Shown here piece by piece: positions 18,282 to 27,138 of a stretch of 64,000 nucleotides of DNA. The notes beneath the pieces are model-generated. The model was not told the DNA's origin. It made no database searches and saw only the letters and a program-made list of their open reading frames with translations. The position numbers and the translations under genes were made by a program. Each line of letters opens with the position of its first letter. Within the stretch, counting starts at the first letter, position 1. Location: contig NZ_JBHWAB010000001.1 of assembly GCF_042688525.2 (NCBI RefSeq), positions 1,674,001 to 1,738,000 of the forward strand. The letters run 5' to 3'. This DNA is from Haloimpatiens sp042688525. Its GTDB lineage: Bacteria; Bacillota; Clostridia; Clostridiales; Clostridiaceae.

Positions 18282-18707
18282 GTGAGTTCTTTTAATATAG
18301 AAACAAAGAAGTACATAGATTTTACTCCAGATGAAATTAAAGAATACCTTGATAACTTTAGAAGAATAGTTCTTGAGGGTAAATATATTATATCCAAAAA
18401 TGATAACAGAAAAGAAAATATAGATTTTATAGAGGATTATAAGATAGATAGTAAAAAAGAGAAAGAAATTTTATTGGGTATTCAATATGATGATTTTTGT
18501 TATGCTGTTGATAACTATAAAAAAGAATTTTCACATGAAAAGTTATACATATTTTGTAAAAAACATAAATTAGATAATTGGGGTTCTTTAGAACTTGTAG
18601 ATATATATATTAAAACCAATATTACTCAAACAAGAAGAGGCGATGATTTTATGATAGTCATATCATTTCATAAAAGAAATAAACCAATTAAATATTTATT
18701 TAAATAA
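18282..18707 (+). CDS. MqsR-like toxin of a toxin-antitoxin pair
   Basis: 141 residues from a GTG with AAGGAGAG upstream. The second half (ILLGIQYDDFCYAVDNY, then DIYIKTNI and FMIVISFHKR) follows the MqsR order (GLSESDFYKSMTTY ... QVYLKI ... VLIVSFKEK). MqsR toxins are RelE-fold endoribonucleases that cut mRNA. This one has an N-terminal extension of about 60 residues. The next gene, 35 bases on, has an MqsA-like zinc domain plus a Panacea domain, as expected for the antitoxin. The resemblance is by eye; toxicity is inferred. Confidence 0.6.
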   Translation: MSSFNIETKKYIDFTPDEIKEYLDNFRRIVLEGKYIISKNDNRKENIDFIEDYKIDSKKEKEILLGIQYDDFCYAVDNYKKEFSHEKLYIFCKKHKLDNWGSLELVDIYIKTNITQTRRGDDFMIVISFHKRNKPIKYLFK

Positions 18708-18742
18708 AGTATTGGATTTGTATAAATAAGGAGGAATTCAAA

Positions 18743-19744
18743 ATGTTAGGTTTTTGTGAAAAATGCCATGACATGATTGAGTATTCAATTAAAGAAGTCT
18801 ATAAAAATAAGTCTATTAAAGGTAAAAATATAAAATATAAAGGTAAAGAAGCGTATTGTACTGAATGTGGAGAACCAATATTTGTGTCTGATATTAGAGA
18901 TTATAATTTAAAGATGCTTGATGAAGCTTATAGAAAAGAAAAAAATTTAATCCTTGTTTCAGAGATAGAGGACATACTCAATAAATATGATATTGGCAAA
19001 AGACCATTATCATTAATATTAGGATGGGGAGAAGGAACACTAACTAGATATTTAAATGGAGATATTCCGACAAAACAATATTCAGATATATTAAAAAGAA
19101 TTTTAGAAAATCCATCATATATGATTGAAATGTTAGAACAGCATAAAGAGAGAATTTCTGAAAGAGCGTATAATCTTTGTAAATTATCTATAGAAAAAAT
19201 TGAAAAAGACCAAAGGGCACTTACTATAGAAAATGAAGAAAAAATAGACAGTGTGGTTAAATATATGTTATATAAATGTGTTGACATAACTCCTTTAGCA
19301 CTGCAAAAACTATTATATTATTGTCAGGGATTCTATAAAGTTTTTAATGGGGAGTATTTATTTAATAATGATTGTGAAGCATGGGTTCATGGTCCAGTAT
19401 ATAAAAATATCTATCATGAATATAAAAATTATGGATACAATCCTATTGAAGAAAACATCGAATTTAATCATGGAGAACTAACTGAAATAGAAAGAGAGAT
19501 AACTGACAATATAATTGTAAACTTAGGATGTTATAGTGGAAAAATTTTAGAAAAAATGACTCATAGCGAAATGCCTTGGAGGATAACTAGAAAAGGATTA
19601 GATGCCAATGAATTGTCAGATAGAATTATTGATAAAGAATTAATAGGAGAATACTTTAATGAAATAAAAATGAAGTATAATATGTTAAATATATCTGATA
19701 TTAGGGATTATAGCACAGATATTTTTAATAAAATAAATAATTAA
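18743..19744 (+). CDS. Antitoxin: MqsA-like zinc domain, HTH and Panacea (SocA/DUF4065) domain
   Basis: 333 residues with a GGAGG ribosome site. The N-terminal zinc domain has two Cys pairs (CEKCHDM and CTECGEPI). A helix-turn-helix follows around residues 85-115 (LSLILGWGEGTLTRYLNG), as in MqsA/HigA-like antitoxins. The C-terminal half is a Panacea domain: VVKYMLYKC, LQKLLYYCQGFYKVF, and the diagnostic EAWVHGPVYKNIYHEYK. Panacea antitoxins neutralise many unrelated toxins. The HTH suggests it represses its own operon. The pair sits inside phage remnants. Confidence 0.85.
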   Translation: MLGFCEKCHDMIEYSIKEVYKNKSIKGKNIKYKGKEAYCTECGEPIFVSDIRDYNLKMLDEAYRKEKNLILVSEIEDILNKYDIGKRPLSLILGWGEGTLTRYLNGDIPTKQYSDILKRILENPSYMIEMLEQHKERISERAYNLCKLSIEKIEKDQRALTIENEEKIDSVVKYMLYKCVDITPLALQKLLYYCQGFYKVFNGEYLFNNDCEAWVHGPVYKNIYHEYKNYGYNPIEENIEFNHGELTEIEREITDNIIVNLGCYSGKILEKMTHSEMPWRITRKGLDANELSDRIIDKELIGEYFNEIKMKYNMLNISDIRDYSTDIFNKINN

Positions 19745-19825
19745 TTATAAGAAAAATTTAAAATCTGTCCGTTTTGTCCGTTTCATATGTGTTATTATAG
19801 TATTGTAGAAAAAATAAGAAGGAAC

Positions 19826-19859
19826 AGCCTTGAGAGATAAAACCTCTTAGGGCTTTTTT
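19826..19859 (+). terminator. Terminator
   Basis: AGCCTTGAGAG pairs with CTCTTAGGGCT through wobble pairs, followed by six Ts. Confidence 0.55.
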
Positions 19860-20018
19860 AAGTTTATCTGACTTTGGTATATTTAATTCCTTGCGGATTG
19901 ACCTTAAACAAATCCCTTTAAGATACTTTTTTCATAATCTTTCAAAAAGTTATTGAAATCTATATTCAATTTTAGTATGATGTTCTTAGGGTTTTTGGTC
20001 GTACTTAAATCCTAGACA

Positions 20019-20059
20019 AAAAGCACAGGAAGTATTCAATACCTCTTGTGCTTTTTTTT
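20019..20059. terminator. Terminator hairpin
   Basis: AAAGCACAGGAAGTATT pairs with AATACCTCTTGTGCTTT, followed by a T-run. Confidence 0.65.
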
Positions 20060-20301
20060 CTTTATATTTATTACTGTTGATATTCTTGACTAAAAATAAG
20101 GATTTACTGCAAATGAAAATGTCCTCTAACAGTAATATAAATGATTTGAAGTCCTTGATGTATTTATCTACATTCAAGGGCTTTCGTGTATGGGAACATA
20201 TTTATAAGTTAAAGTAGTATGGGTAATATATACATAAAACTGATATAAATGAGAAAAATGGTTTGTCTATCATTACATTATTAATTATTTTAGGAGGATT
20301 T

Positions 20302-21021
20302 ATGATAGAGATATTACTTTTTATTCTATATGCAATACTATGTTTTATAATTTCAAGTTCTGTTCATGAATTAGGTCATATTATTATTGGATTAATGCAA
20401 GGGTTCAAATTCTATTTATTTATAGCAGGTCCTTTGGGTTTTAAACGCAATGATAAAAATAAAATTGTATTTTATATAGAAAAGAATATTTCTCTTTGGG
20501 GAGGACTTGGAGCAACACTTCCACAAAATGATGATGTCAATAACTTTAAAAAATTTGGACGTGTCCTTTTAGGGGGACCAATTACCTCTATTATAGTTGG
20601 AGTTATATGTTTACCATTAGGTACAATTACAAAAAATATATTTTTATTTCTACTTGGTTCTATGTCATTAGCAATGGGAGTAGCGTGCTTAATTCCTGCA
20701 AGAAATGGGGCATTTTATACAGATGGTGGAAGATGGTTAAGAATGCATAAAAATGTATCAACAAGAACCGTTGAACTTGCAATTTGGAATTTAACACAAA
20801 GTGTAATTATTTATGACAATTATGAAAAACTAAATTATGATGAAATAATGGTTTTGATAAACGATAGAGATGTCAGAACACAATATTTGGGACATTACTA
20901 TGCTTATTACTTTTATAAAGACAACAATGACATTTTAAACATGGAGAAAGAAAAAATTCAATTAGAAAATTTGAAAAGAAAAGTGCCTAAGCAAATGACA
21001 TCTATGTTCCGAATAAACTGA
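20302..21021 (+). CDS. M50-family (site-2 protease-like) membrane metallopeptidase
   Basis: About 239 residues. I choose the ATG at 20302 because AGGAGG lies just before it; the start at 20263 would bury that site. The first membrane helix carries the zinc motif HELGH near residue 23. GPLGF, GGPITSIIVGVICLPLG and a second membrane hairpin follow, and TDGGRWL near 150 supplies the third ligand (DG motif) of M50 peptidases. A soluble tail of about 75 residues ends the protein. Proteases of this class cut within the membrane. The substrate is unknown, and no anti-sigma factor or peptide gene lies next to it. Confidence 0.75.
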   Translation: MIEILLFILYAILCFIISSSVHELGHIIIGLMQGFKFYLFIAGPLGFKRNDKNKIVFYIEKNISLWGGLGATLPQNDDVNNFKKFGRVLLGGPITSIIVGVICLPLGTITKNIFLFLLGSMSLAMGVACLIPARNGAFYTDGGRWLRMHKNVSTRTVELAIWNLTQSVIIYDNYEKLNYDEIMVLINDRDVRTQYLGHYYAYYFYKDNNDILNMEKEKIQLENLKRKVPKQMTSMFRIN

Positions 21022-21397
21022 CAAATAAATGTGATTAGTATAATGATAAGAATGAAGGAGCAAGACTTTATTTTAAAGGGCAACGAAGGAATCAGGGTTT
21101 GAAGCGTGTGAAAAAGCAAGAGATTTTTTTTAATGAACAGGAACTATAACTAAACAATAAACCTTTGCTTTTTATAAAAAAAGATTTGACTCAATTTAGA
21201 AATAAAGCAATTAAGTTTTATAAGGAGGCTAATTTATTGAGTCCTTTTGTAACTTTAGTGGATAGATAAAAATTAATAAAATATACCATGTTAGTGTAAA
21301 ATTACTGTAGGATAGTTTAAAGCAAAAAATAGAAAAACTCTTAGTAAAGAGTAGGATGTAGGTATGTATAAATGGTTTAGAGAAAGGAGAGATGATA
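21022..21397. other. Intergenic stretch with a dispersed repeat
   Basis: No gene is seen. The 42 bases at 21148-21189 (with ATAAACCTTTGCTTTTTATA) recur almost exactly at 33163-33205. Confidence 0.5.
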
Positions 21398-21805
21398 ATG
21401 TTTGGTAAACCCAAAATAGGATGGGTTGAAATAATGATTGGTGAGTTCCAAGTAAGTGGAAGTTATCTTACTGATATTCCTTATGATGCACTTCAAGCTT
21501 GCATTTATAGCATTAAGAATAATGCACCATTTACTTTGTATATTGATGAAGAAGGAATAACTGATTTTATAGTTTCATATTATAATTCAACATATATTAT
21601 TCGAGAAAATGATGAGATAGAGTATTATTCATGTGATAAAGATTTTAGAGAATTAATAAAAGAAATCATAGAAGATATAGAGAGAGATTTTTCAGAATGG
21701 ATTATTGAGTTTACTTATTTGGAAGAGGAAGAAGAGCAATATAAGAAATGGGTAAAGCAATTAGAGGAATTGCTTAAGAATGCTAAAGAATTAATAAAAA
21801 AATAA
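21398..21805 (+). CDS. Small acidic protein, unknown
   Basis: About 135 residues from the ATG at 21398; AAAGGAGAG lies at a good distance from it and too close to the ATG at 21392. No family is recognised. It begins MFGKPKIGWVEIMIGEFQV, has a mixed beta-rich first half and ends in an acidic helix (YLEEEEEQYKKWVKQLEE). Its size, acidity and single-domain build are like those of immunity proteins of polymorphic toxins, but no toxin gene is next to it, so this is a guess. Confidence 0.4.
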   Translation: MFGKPKIGWVEIMIGEFQVSGSYLTDIPYDALQACIYSIKNNAPFTLYIDEEGITDFIVSYYNSTYIIRENDEIEYYSCDKDFRELIKEIIEDIERDFSEWIIEFTYLEEEEEQYKKWVKQLEELLKNAKELIKK

Positions 21806-21845
21806 AAATTGTAGTGATACTATAATGTATTAATTATTATTTTAT

Positions 21846-22022
21846 GAGAAAGAAATTAATCTAAAACTAAGAGTAAGAAGAGATCATGTGCCTCATGATG
21901 TATGGGAAGATGACCTATTGCAATTTGAATATGTTGACCTTGAAAGAGGATCTAACACTGTATCTTTAAGACAAGCACAAAAAATTTTATTGAGTTTGGA
22001 GCTTGTGAAAGAGATATGTTAA
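21846..22022 (+). pseudogene. Decayed gene fragment
   Basis: A start-less frame of about 58 codons reads as protein (EINLKLRVRRDHVPHDVWED, then LERGSNTVSLRQAQKILL). Protein-like sequence continues in another frame to about 22100 (RDMLRYVREPNMYDI). It is a remnant of an unknown gene next to the IS110 element. Confidence 0.35.
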
Positions 22023-22281
22023 GGTATGTAAGAGAACCTAATATGTATGACATAAAGGATGAAAAGTGGAAAATTTTATGTGAAGAGCAAAGAAGATTAT
22101 GAAAAAGTACATAGATGAAAATATAGGTTAAGATTATAAATGTATCATTAAGTTTAGACCAGCTAGTAATAGTCAATAGTTTTTTTAAAAAAATTTATTT
22201 TTAAATTAGGGTATAGCAAAGCTAGCTATTGTAAAAATACGAACAATAGCTCTCTAATTTATTATTTGGGTTTAAAGCCGA

Positions 22282-23576
22282 TTAGGCTACTGTTTTACAT
22301 TGATTTTGAAGATACATTTTCTCGTGTATCTTAGGATCTCTAATCTCAAAAGGTTTCTGGTTTTTAAGAACCGAGAATATGTACTTGATTAGTTTGTTCA
22401 TAACAGCACCTAAAGCCACTTTTTTCTTTTTACCTTTAAGATTTTCTTTGTAGTATTTAAGCAAAACTTCATTGTTAGGTTTACCATTTTTGTTAGTTCT
22501 CACGGATGCTAATGCGATAGCATATAAGGCTCGGCGTCCGATTCTGGTACCACGCTTAGACATTTTATTTCTATCACTGTTGAATTTGCCTGATTGATTA
22601 ACAGAAGGATCGATACCAAAATATGCAATTAAATGCTTAGGCTTAAGAAAACCGTTGATGTCACCAATTTCACTCATTATAGTTATTGCTGTTAATTCAC
22701 CAATACCAGGTATTGAGTATATTAATTGGATGTTTTTAATAAATGTCTCTGGAAGCCTACGGCTTTTTATAAGTGAATGTATTTCCTTCAGCAAACATTC
22801 AAGTTGAGTTTCTAAGGTTTCTATCAATGAAATTGTATTAGTGATTTTTACAAATAAGCTAGACGACTTTATCCCAATATAGAGTGCTTCTTGGGAAATA
22901 AGAATCAGTTTTTTATAAAGATTTTCACTATAGTTTAGTCCTTTTCTTGAATTGCTAGAAATGATTTCTATCAAAATCTCTCTATCTGCATCAAGAATGG
23001 CTTGTGGACTAGTAAATTGCTTAAGTATAGCTAAAGAAGTTTTACACGTAATATTTGAAAATACGGAATTGTATCCAGGAAAAATAACTCTTAAGTCAGT
23101 AGATAATTTTTTCTTATAAGTAGATTTAGTATCTGTTAATTTATAGTAGTCTCTGCAGAGAGATTTTAAGGTATAAATTTCAACATCGAATGCAGAAGAA
23201 CATTTAACAGATTGAAATTTACCTATTTTAGCGATGGATATTGCATCACTTTTATCATTTTTCACTTTTCTTATTCCACTATTTTTGTTACTATTAGTAA
23301 TGAGTGGATTAAAGATAAATGTTTCGAACTTATCTTTAAGAAAGTGGAAAAGAGTAAGGTGATAAACACCAGTAGATTCCATGAAAATGCCAGTTTTCAT
23401 GTTAAACCTTCTTCCGCTTTTTTTATTTGATCTACTAGGTAATCAAAACCATCTCTATTATGTTTAATCTTAAAAGGCTTTCTGTAAATTTCACCGTTAG
23501 GTGCCAGAATAGCTACTACTGAAAAATCTGCTGATACATCAATTCCAACTGTTGGTTTATATAAAAATTTACTCAT
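22282..23576 (-). pseudogene. IS110 transposase, interrupted by a frameshift
   Basis: The minus strand starts at the ATG at 23576 with MSKFLYKPTVGIDVSADFSV, carrying the first Asp of the DEDD RuvC-like domain. It runs to a TGA at about 23400. There the rest of the protein (MKTGIFMESTGVYHL) continues in another frame for 372 residues. The sequence GGTTTAACATG looks like GGTTTAAACATG with one A lost. The second part has the remaining DEDD region (VKNDKSDAISIAKIG) and the transposase_20 domain with its conserved Ser (IPGIGELTAITI ... YFGIDPSVNQSGKF). As read, no full-length enzyme is made. A sequencing error is possible. Confidence 0.8.
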
Positions 23577-23800
23577 GTGTATTATCTCCTTTATTTTTGA
23601 GATAGAATAGATATTCCATTTCTATCAGTAATTCTATAACCTTGTTTGTGACACGGGTAATTCCCAAAAGGAAACCCAACCAGCTAAACATAGAGTTCTC
23701 ACTGATGGAATGATACGCTAATTCACGGGTATAAATGACTCGACAGAGTCACTCCCAGGAGGTGTACATCTATCCTCTATTCAGGAGATATTATACCAAA
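23577..23800 (-). ncRNA. Candidate IS110 bridge RNA (left end)
   Basis: In IS110-group elements the non-coding left end upstream of the transposase encodes a bridge RNA that pairs with target and donor DNA. This 220-base region has no gene and is structured: a perfect TGACTC-gaca-GAGTCA stem-loop at 23736-23751, a GGGTTTCC/GGGAA hairpin near 23660-23685, and ACGGGTA twice (about 23653 and 23725). The RNA limits and the loop assignments are not determined here. Confidence 0.4.
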
Positions 23801-23830
23801 ATATTTAACTGTATAGGTTTCAATTTAACT

Positions 23831-24447
23831 TTAATAGAAAACTTAGTTTAGATGTAAAATGAACGCCCTATCGGGCAGAAATAATTAGAATAATAATAAA
23901 AAGATTTGTCGTAATGTTCGTTAGAATAATAGATAGTTTTCTATTGAATGTTATGACTACATTATACAAGGGAATAACTTAACAGAATTTAAGGATAAGG
24001 TAGTTGGCAATTTAATAAAGATTATTCATGAACGTAATATGAGTGTAAATAATAATTAGTATTAGAATAAATATAAGTAGTTCAATTATAATATATACAA
24101 TTATAATATATAATTGTTAAGAAAAGCTAATATGATTACAGAAAAGCACTGGGAAATTAATTACCTAGTGTTTTAATTTAATTTAAAATAAAAAAAGGAA
24201 ATACTATAAAAATAAAGAATAAATATATTTTAAAGTATAATTATGGGAGTATCAAAATATTACTAATAGGTTGGAATCAAAACTCCAATGATCTAATTGA
24301 TAAAATAAAACTTTATATAAAAAGAGATTGTATTTAAAAGATTAAAGGGTGACTTGTATGAATATAAGTGATAGAGAATTAAATAAGTAAAATTAAGCTT
24401 GAATGTGGAGAATTTCATGTGAAAATAAAGAGGAGTAGATTAAGAGA
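23831..24447. other. Gene-free stretch
   Basis: AT-rich, with a GCCC-TATC-GGGC palindrome near 23865 and a short tandem repeat (CAATTATAATATATA twice, near 24080-24115). No coding sequence is seen. Confidence 0.45.
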
Positions 24448-25647
24448 ATGGAAAATTTATTAGAAAAGCAAAAGGCAATAGAAGAATTACTAATGGATAT
24501 GGAGATTTTTGAAGGGATAGAAACAAAACTATCTAGTTTTAACGCTTTTGAAACATTAGGTGTTGTAAATACAGAAATAAGACACAGCAATGTTTTAGCA
24601 TGGCTACTTAATCCAAAAGAAAATCATGGTATTGGCGATGTTTTTATAAAGAAGCTAATTCAAACATTATTTTACCTAAATAAAAATACGATTTTAAAAA
24701 GCAACTTAACTCTTTTTGATATATCTCTTATGGATTATTACGATTTTAATATTAGAAGAGAATGGAAAAATATTGATATATTAGCTGTTTCAGATGAAAA
24801 TAAGTTAGTACTAGTTATAGAAAATAAAGTATGGAGTAAAGAGTCAAAACATCAATTGAAAAAGTATTTTGATATTGTTAATAGAGATTTTCAAGGATAT
24901 AGCAAAGTATTTGTTTTTTTAACCCCATATGGGGATTCACCAAGTGATGAAGAAAATTGGATAAGTTTTAATTATAAAAACGTCTTTGATATACTGAAAA
25001 AATCAATGGAATTAAAAAAAGATATAATAAATCAGAGTGTTAAAGTTTTTATTGAACAATATTTAGATGTTTTAAGGAGGTATATTGTGGGAGATTTTGA
25101 ATTGGAAAAAATATGTAGAGAGATATATTATAAGCATCAGAAGGCATTAGATTTAATATTTGAATATAAACCTGATATCTATTCAGAAATATCAGATTAT
25201 ATAAAAGAAGTAGTAGAAGCTGATTCAAATGTAATATATGATAGTTCAACTAAGACATATGTGCGTTTTATAACAGAGGATTTAGATACTATTATAGCAA
25301 GAAAGGGAAGTGGGTGGACTTCATCAAATAGAATACTCTTATATGAAGTTCAAAATAGGAATGACAAGATAGTTTTAAAATTAATTATTGGTCCAGGTGA
25401 TGATATAATAAGAAACAAAATTTTTAATATAGCTACTCAAAATAAGAACTTATTTAAGGGAATGCTAAAAACGTTAACACCACAATATTCTCAAATATTT
25501 TCAAAGGAGATAGTACCTAAAAAATACATAAGTAAATTTGAAAATGATATTGAGGTTATACAGAAAAGAATTACGATTGAACTTGAAAACTTTATCAATA
25601 GGGAAATGAAAGAAATAGATAATTGTATTAAACAAAATTTTGTGTAA
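24448..25647 (+). CDS. PDDEXK_4 family nuclease
   Basis: 399 residues. The motif order fits the PDDEXK_4 family (PF14281): ETLGVVNTEIRHSNVLAWLL with the helix-one Glu, then NPKENHGIGDVFIKKL, RREWKNIDILAV with the catalytic Asp near residue 108, and LVIENKVWSKE, where E-x-K gives the lysine near 126. HQLKKYF and a long C-terminal helical part follow. These nucleases occur alone in defence islands and are expected to cut DNA. It has no operon partner, and fragments of other genes lie downstream. A GAGGAG sits 14 bases before the ATG, so initiation may be weak. Confidence 0.75.
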   Translation: MENLLEKQKAIEELLMDMEIFEGIETKLSSFNAFETLGVVNTEIRHSNVLAWLLNPKENHGIGDVFIKKLIQTLFYLNKNTILKSNLTLFDISLMDYYDFNIRREWKNIDILAVSDENKLVLVIENKVWSKESKHQLKKYFDIVNRDFQGYSKVFVFLTPYGDSPSDEENWISFNYKNVFDILKKSMELKKDIINQSVKVFIEQYLDVLRRYIVGDFELEKICREIYYKHQKALDLIFEYKPDIYSEISDYIKEVVEADSNVIYDSSTKTYVRFITEDLDTIIARKGSGWTSSNRILLYEVQNRNDKIVLKLIIGPGDDIIRNKIFNIATQNKNLFKGMLKTLTPQYSQIFSKEIVPKKYISKFENDIEVIQKRITIELENFINREMKEIDNCIKQNFV

Positions 25648-25694
25648 TTAATACTAACCCTAGGTGGTAAGATAGGTGTTGTAGGAAAGAATCA

Positions 25695-26008
25695 ATGTTA
25701 TTCTCGAATAAAGATGAAATATCTATGGCAAGAACTGTTAAAAGATACTTACAAGAAGAATATGTTGTTTATTCAGACAACATAAAAAATCCAGAAAAGA
25801 AATTACGAAACAAGATATAATATCTCTAACATTTACGCTTATTATGGCTGGAAAGATAGGGATAGCAGATAAAATAATTAATGCTATACATGTAGTAAAA
25901 GACATAAATAATGACTATAAGTATGATATAGAATCAATACTATATGGTTTTGCAAATAAATTTTTGAGTGGAAAAGATTTAGAAGATGTAAAATATATTT
26001 TAAAGTGA
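25695..26008 (+). pseudogene. Frameshifted gene remnant
   Basis: The frame from the ATG at 25695 reads MLFSNKDEISMARTVKRYL and ends at a TAA near 25818. The next frame continues at once with SLTFTLIMAGKIGIADKII and ends at 26008. The two parts look like one small helical protein broken by a one- or two-base shift. The family is not recognised. Its end is also present in the decayed copy at 30740. Confidence 0.4.
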
Positions 26009-26039
26009 ATATATTATTAATAAATGAGGAGTGATCTAT

Positions 26040-26300
26040 ATGAAATGGGAAGAAGCAAGAAAAATCTATGTTAATAAATGGATATTATTTGAATCTACAG
26101 ATGTACATTCAGAAGATGGTAAAAGAATTGTTGATGAACTTTCTGTTATAAATGTTTTTGATGAAGGAAAAGAAGCGCTTAGAGAGTATGCACAAAAACA
26201 TAAGAAGGATAAAAACAGAGAAATGTATGTATATCATACAAAAAATGAAAAGCTATTTATAGAAGAAAGAACATGGATTGGAGTACGAAAAAATGGTTAA
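26040..26300 (+). CDS. Small protein paired with a retropepsin-like gene
   Basis: 86 residues from the ATG at 26040 with GAGGAGTG upstream. Charged, with MKWEEARKIYVNKWILFES at the start and ERTWIGVRKNG at the end. No known domain name comes to mind. Its stop overlaps the start of an aspartyl-protease-like gene (ATGGTTAA), so the two are translationally coupled. Such a pair of a short protein and a retropepsin-like protease is, to my recollection, common in clostridia and may be a small mobile or toxin-antitoxin-like unit. A decayed second copy of the pair lies at 30740. Confidence 0.5.
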   Translation: MKWEEARKIYVNKWILFESTDVHSEDGKRIVDELSVINVFDEGKEALREYAQKHKKDKNREMYVYHTKNEKLFIEERTWIGVRKNG

Positions 26301-26495
26301 GCTTCAATTAAAATATGGTCTCCCATTTTGTAGTATTAAGTTAATTTATAAAGGTAAAGAAATAACATTAGATAATATTCTTTAGGGGTAATGGACTATG
26401 GATTTGAAATAAACGGAATTGTTGGAATGGATTTTTTAAAATCAGTAGGAGCAGTTATAGATTTGGATAAAATGATAGTTAAAAAGGTTAAATAA
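26293..26495 (+). pseudogene. Retropepsin-like aspartyl protease gene with internal deletion
   Basis: The start reads MVKLQLKYGLPFCSIKLIY and stops after KEITLDNIL at 26383, exactly where the catalytic D-T/S-G should come next. The C-terminal end (NGIVGMDFLKSVGAVIDL, then DKMIVKKVK) follows from 26391 in another frame. A deletion of the central part, including the active site, explains this, so the gene cannot be active. Confidence 0.55.
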
Positions 26496-26522
26496 AATTT
26501 ATAGAGAATGAAAAGATTTTAC

Positions 26523-26578
26523 GGCTCATAGGCTTTGTCTGTGAGCTTTTCACTTATCCAAAAAGCAAGAGCTTTTTT
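26523..26578 (+). terminator. Terminator-like repeat, copy 1 of 3
   Basis: GCTCATAG-gctttgt-CTGTGAGC hairpin followed by T-residues. Closely similar copies lie at 33211 and 52181, and all three share about 50 bases. Confidence 0.55.
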
Positions 26579-26805
26579 AAAAAAGAACACAAAGACGTAA
26601 TGAGCCACTAAACTATATCTGAGATAGTATCCAAAATTCAATTTTAATATATCTCATTTTGGAGATTTTGTAGTGTGTGAAATTGGTGATAAGCCTATAG
26701 AATTGATATTGAAGAGGTAAAGCATATGTTAGAAAAGTATCTTTATAAAGAAATAGCTTGTAAAAGACTTCCAAAAGAACACTAAAGCTATAGTGAAAAA
26801 GTAAA

Positions 26806-26831
26806 AGCAACTCAAGGAGGGTTGCTTTTTT
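26806..26831 (+). terminator. Terminator hairpin
   Basis: AAGCAACTC pairs with GGGTTGCTT, followed by Ts. A relative of it lies at 28501. Confidence 0.6.
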
Positions 26832-27138
26832 GAATATAAAAATAATGTTAACAAAGGACATTTATGGTAAAGAAAAAAAGGAAACTAACGATAATATTGT
26901 AAATGGGTTTTTTAGATTTAGTGCAAAGCCATTTAACTCGCATAGTGAGCGTAGTTCACTAGATAGTTTTAATATAGTGATAAATATTTCAGTTTAAGAT
27001 AGACCAATTATCTTTTGAATTATCAATGCGGTTAGTATTGAGGAAAGAGAATAATTTCTTGGTCTACCAGTTGAAGAATAGTAGGAATTATAAAAACTTT
27101 GAGGGATTAATATTTTGATTACATAGGGGGTTGAAATT

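Larger units (their letters stand above)
19745..20301. other. Phage-derived intergenic region with two terminators
   Basis: It starts with a tandem GTCCGTTTTGTCCGTTT, similar to sequence found upstream of terminase genes in clostridial phages. A 72-base sequence at 20131-20202 recurs at 32049. No intact gene is seen; the minus-strand frame at 19986-20177 is not convincing. Confidence 0.45.
22200..23830 (-). mobile_element. IS110-family insertion sequence
   Basis: The element holds one transposase gene on the minus strand and a structured non-coding left end upstream of it. The exact edges are not visible: IS110 elements lack long terminal inverted repeats, so the limits given are approximate. 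It lies between a decayed gene and a gene-poor region. Confidence 0.7.
26496..27138. other. Gene-poor region with remnants
   Basis: Holds two terminator-like hairpins (listed separately) and short protein-like scraps such as HMLEKYLYKEIACKRLPKEH near 26725. No intact gene is seen. Confidence 0.45.

Noticed and set aside
19986..20177. 63-residue minus-strand gene
   Set aside because: It runs through a strong terminator hairpin and the 72-bp repeat, with no ribosome site or family likeness.
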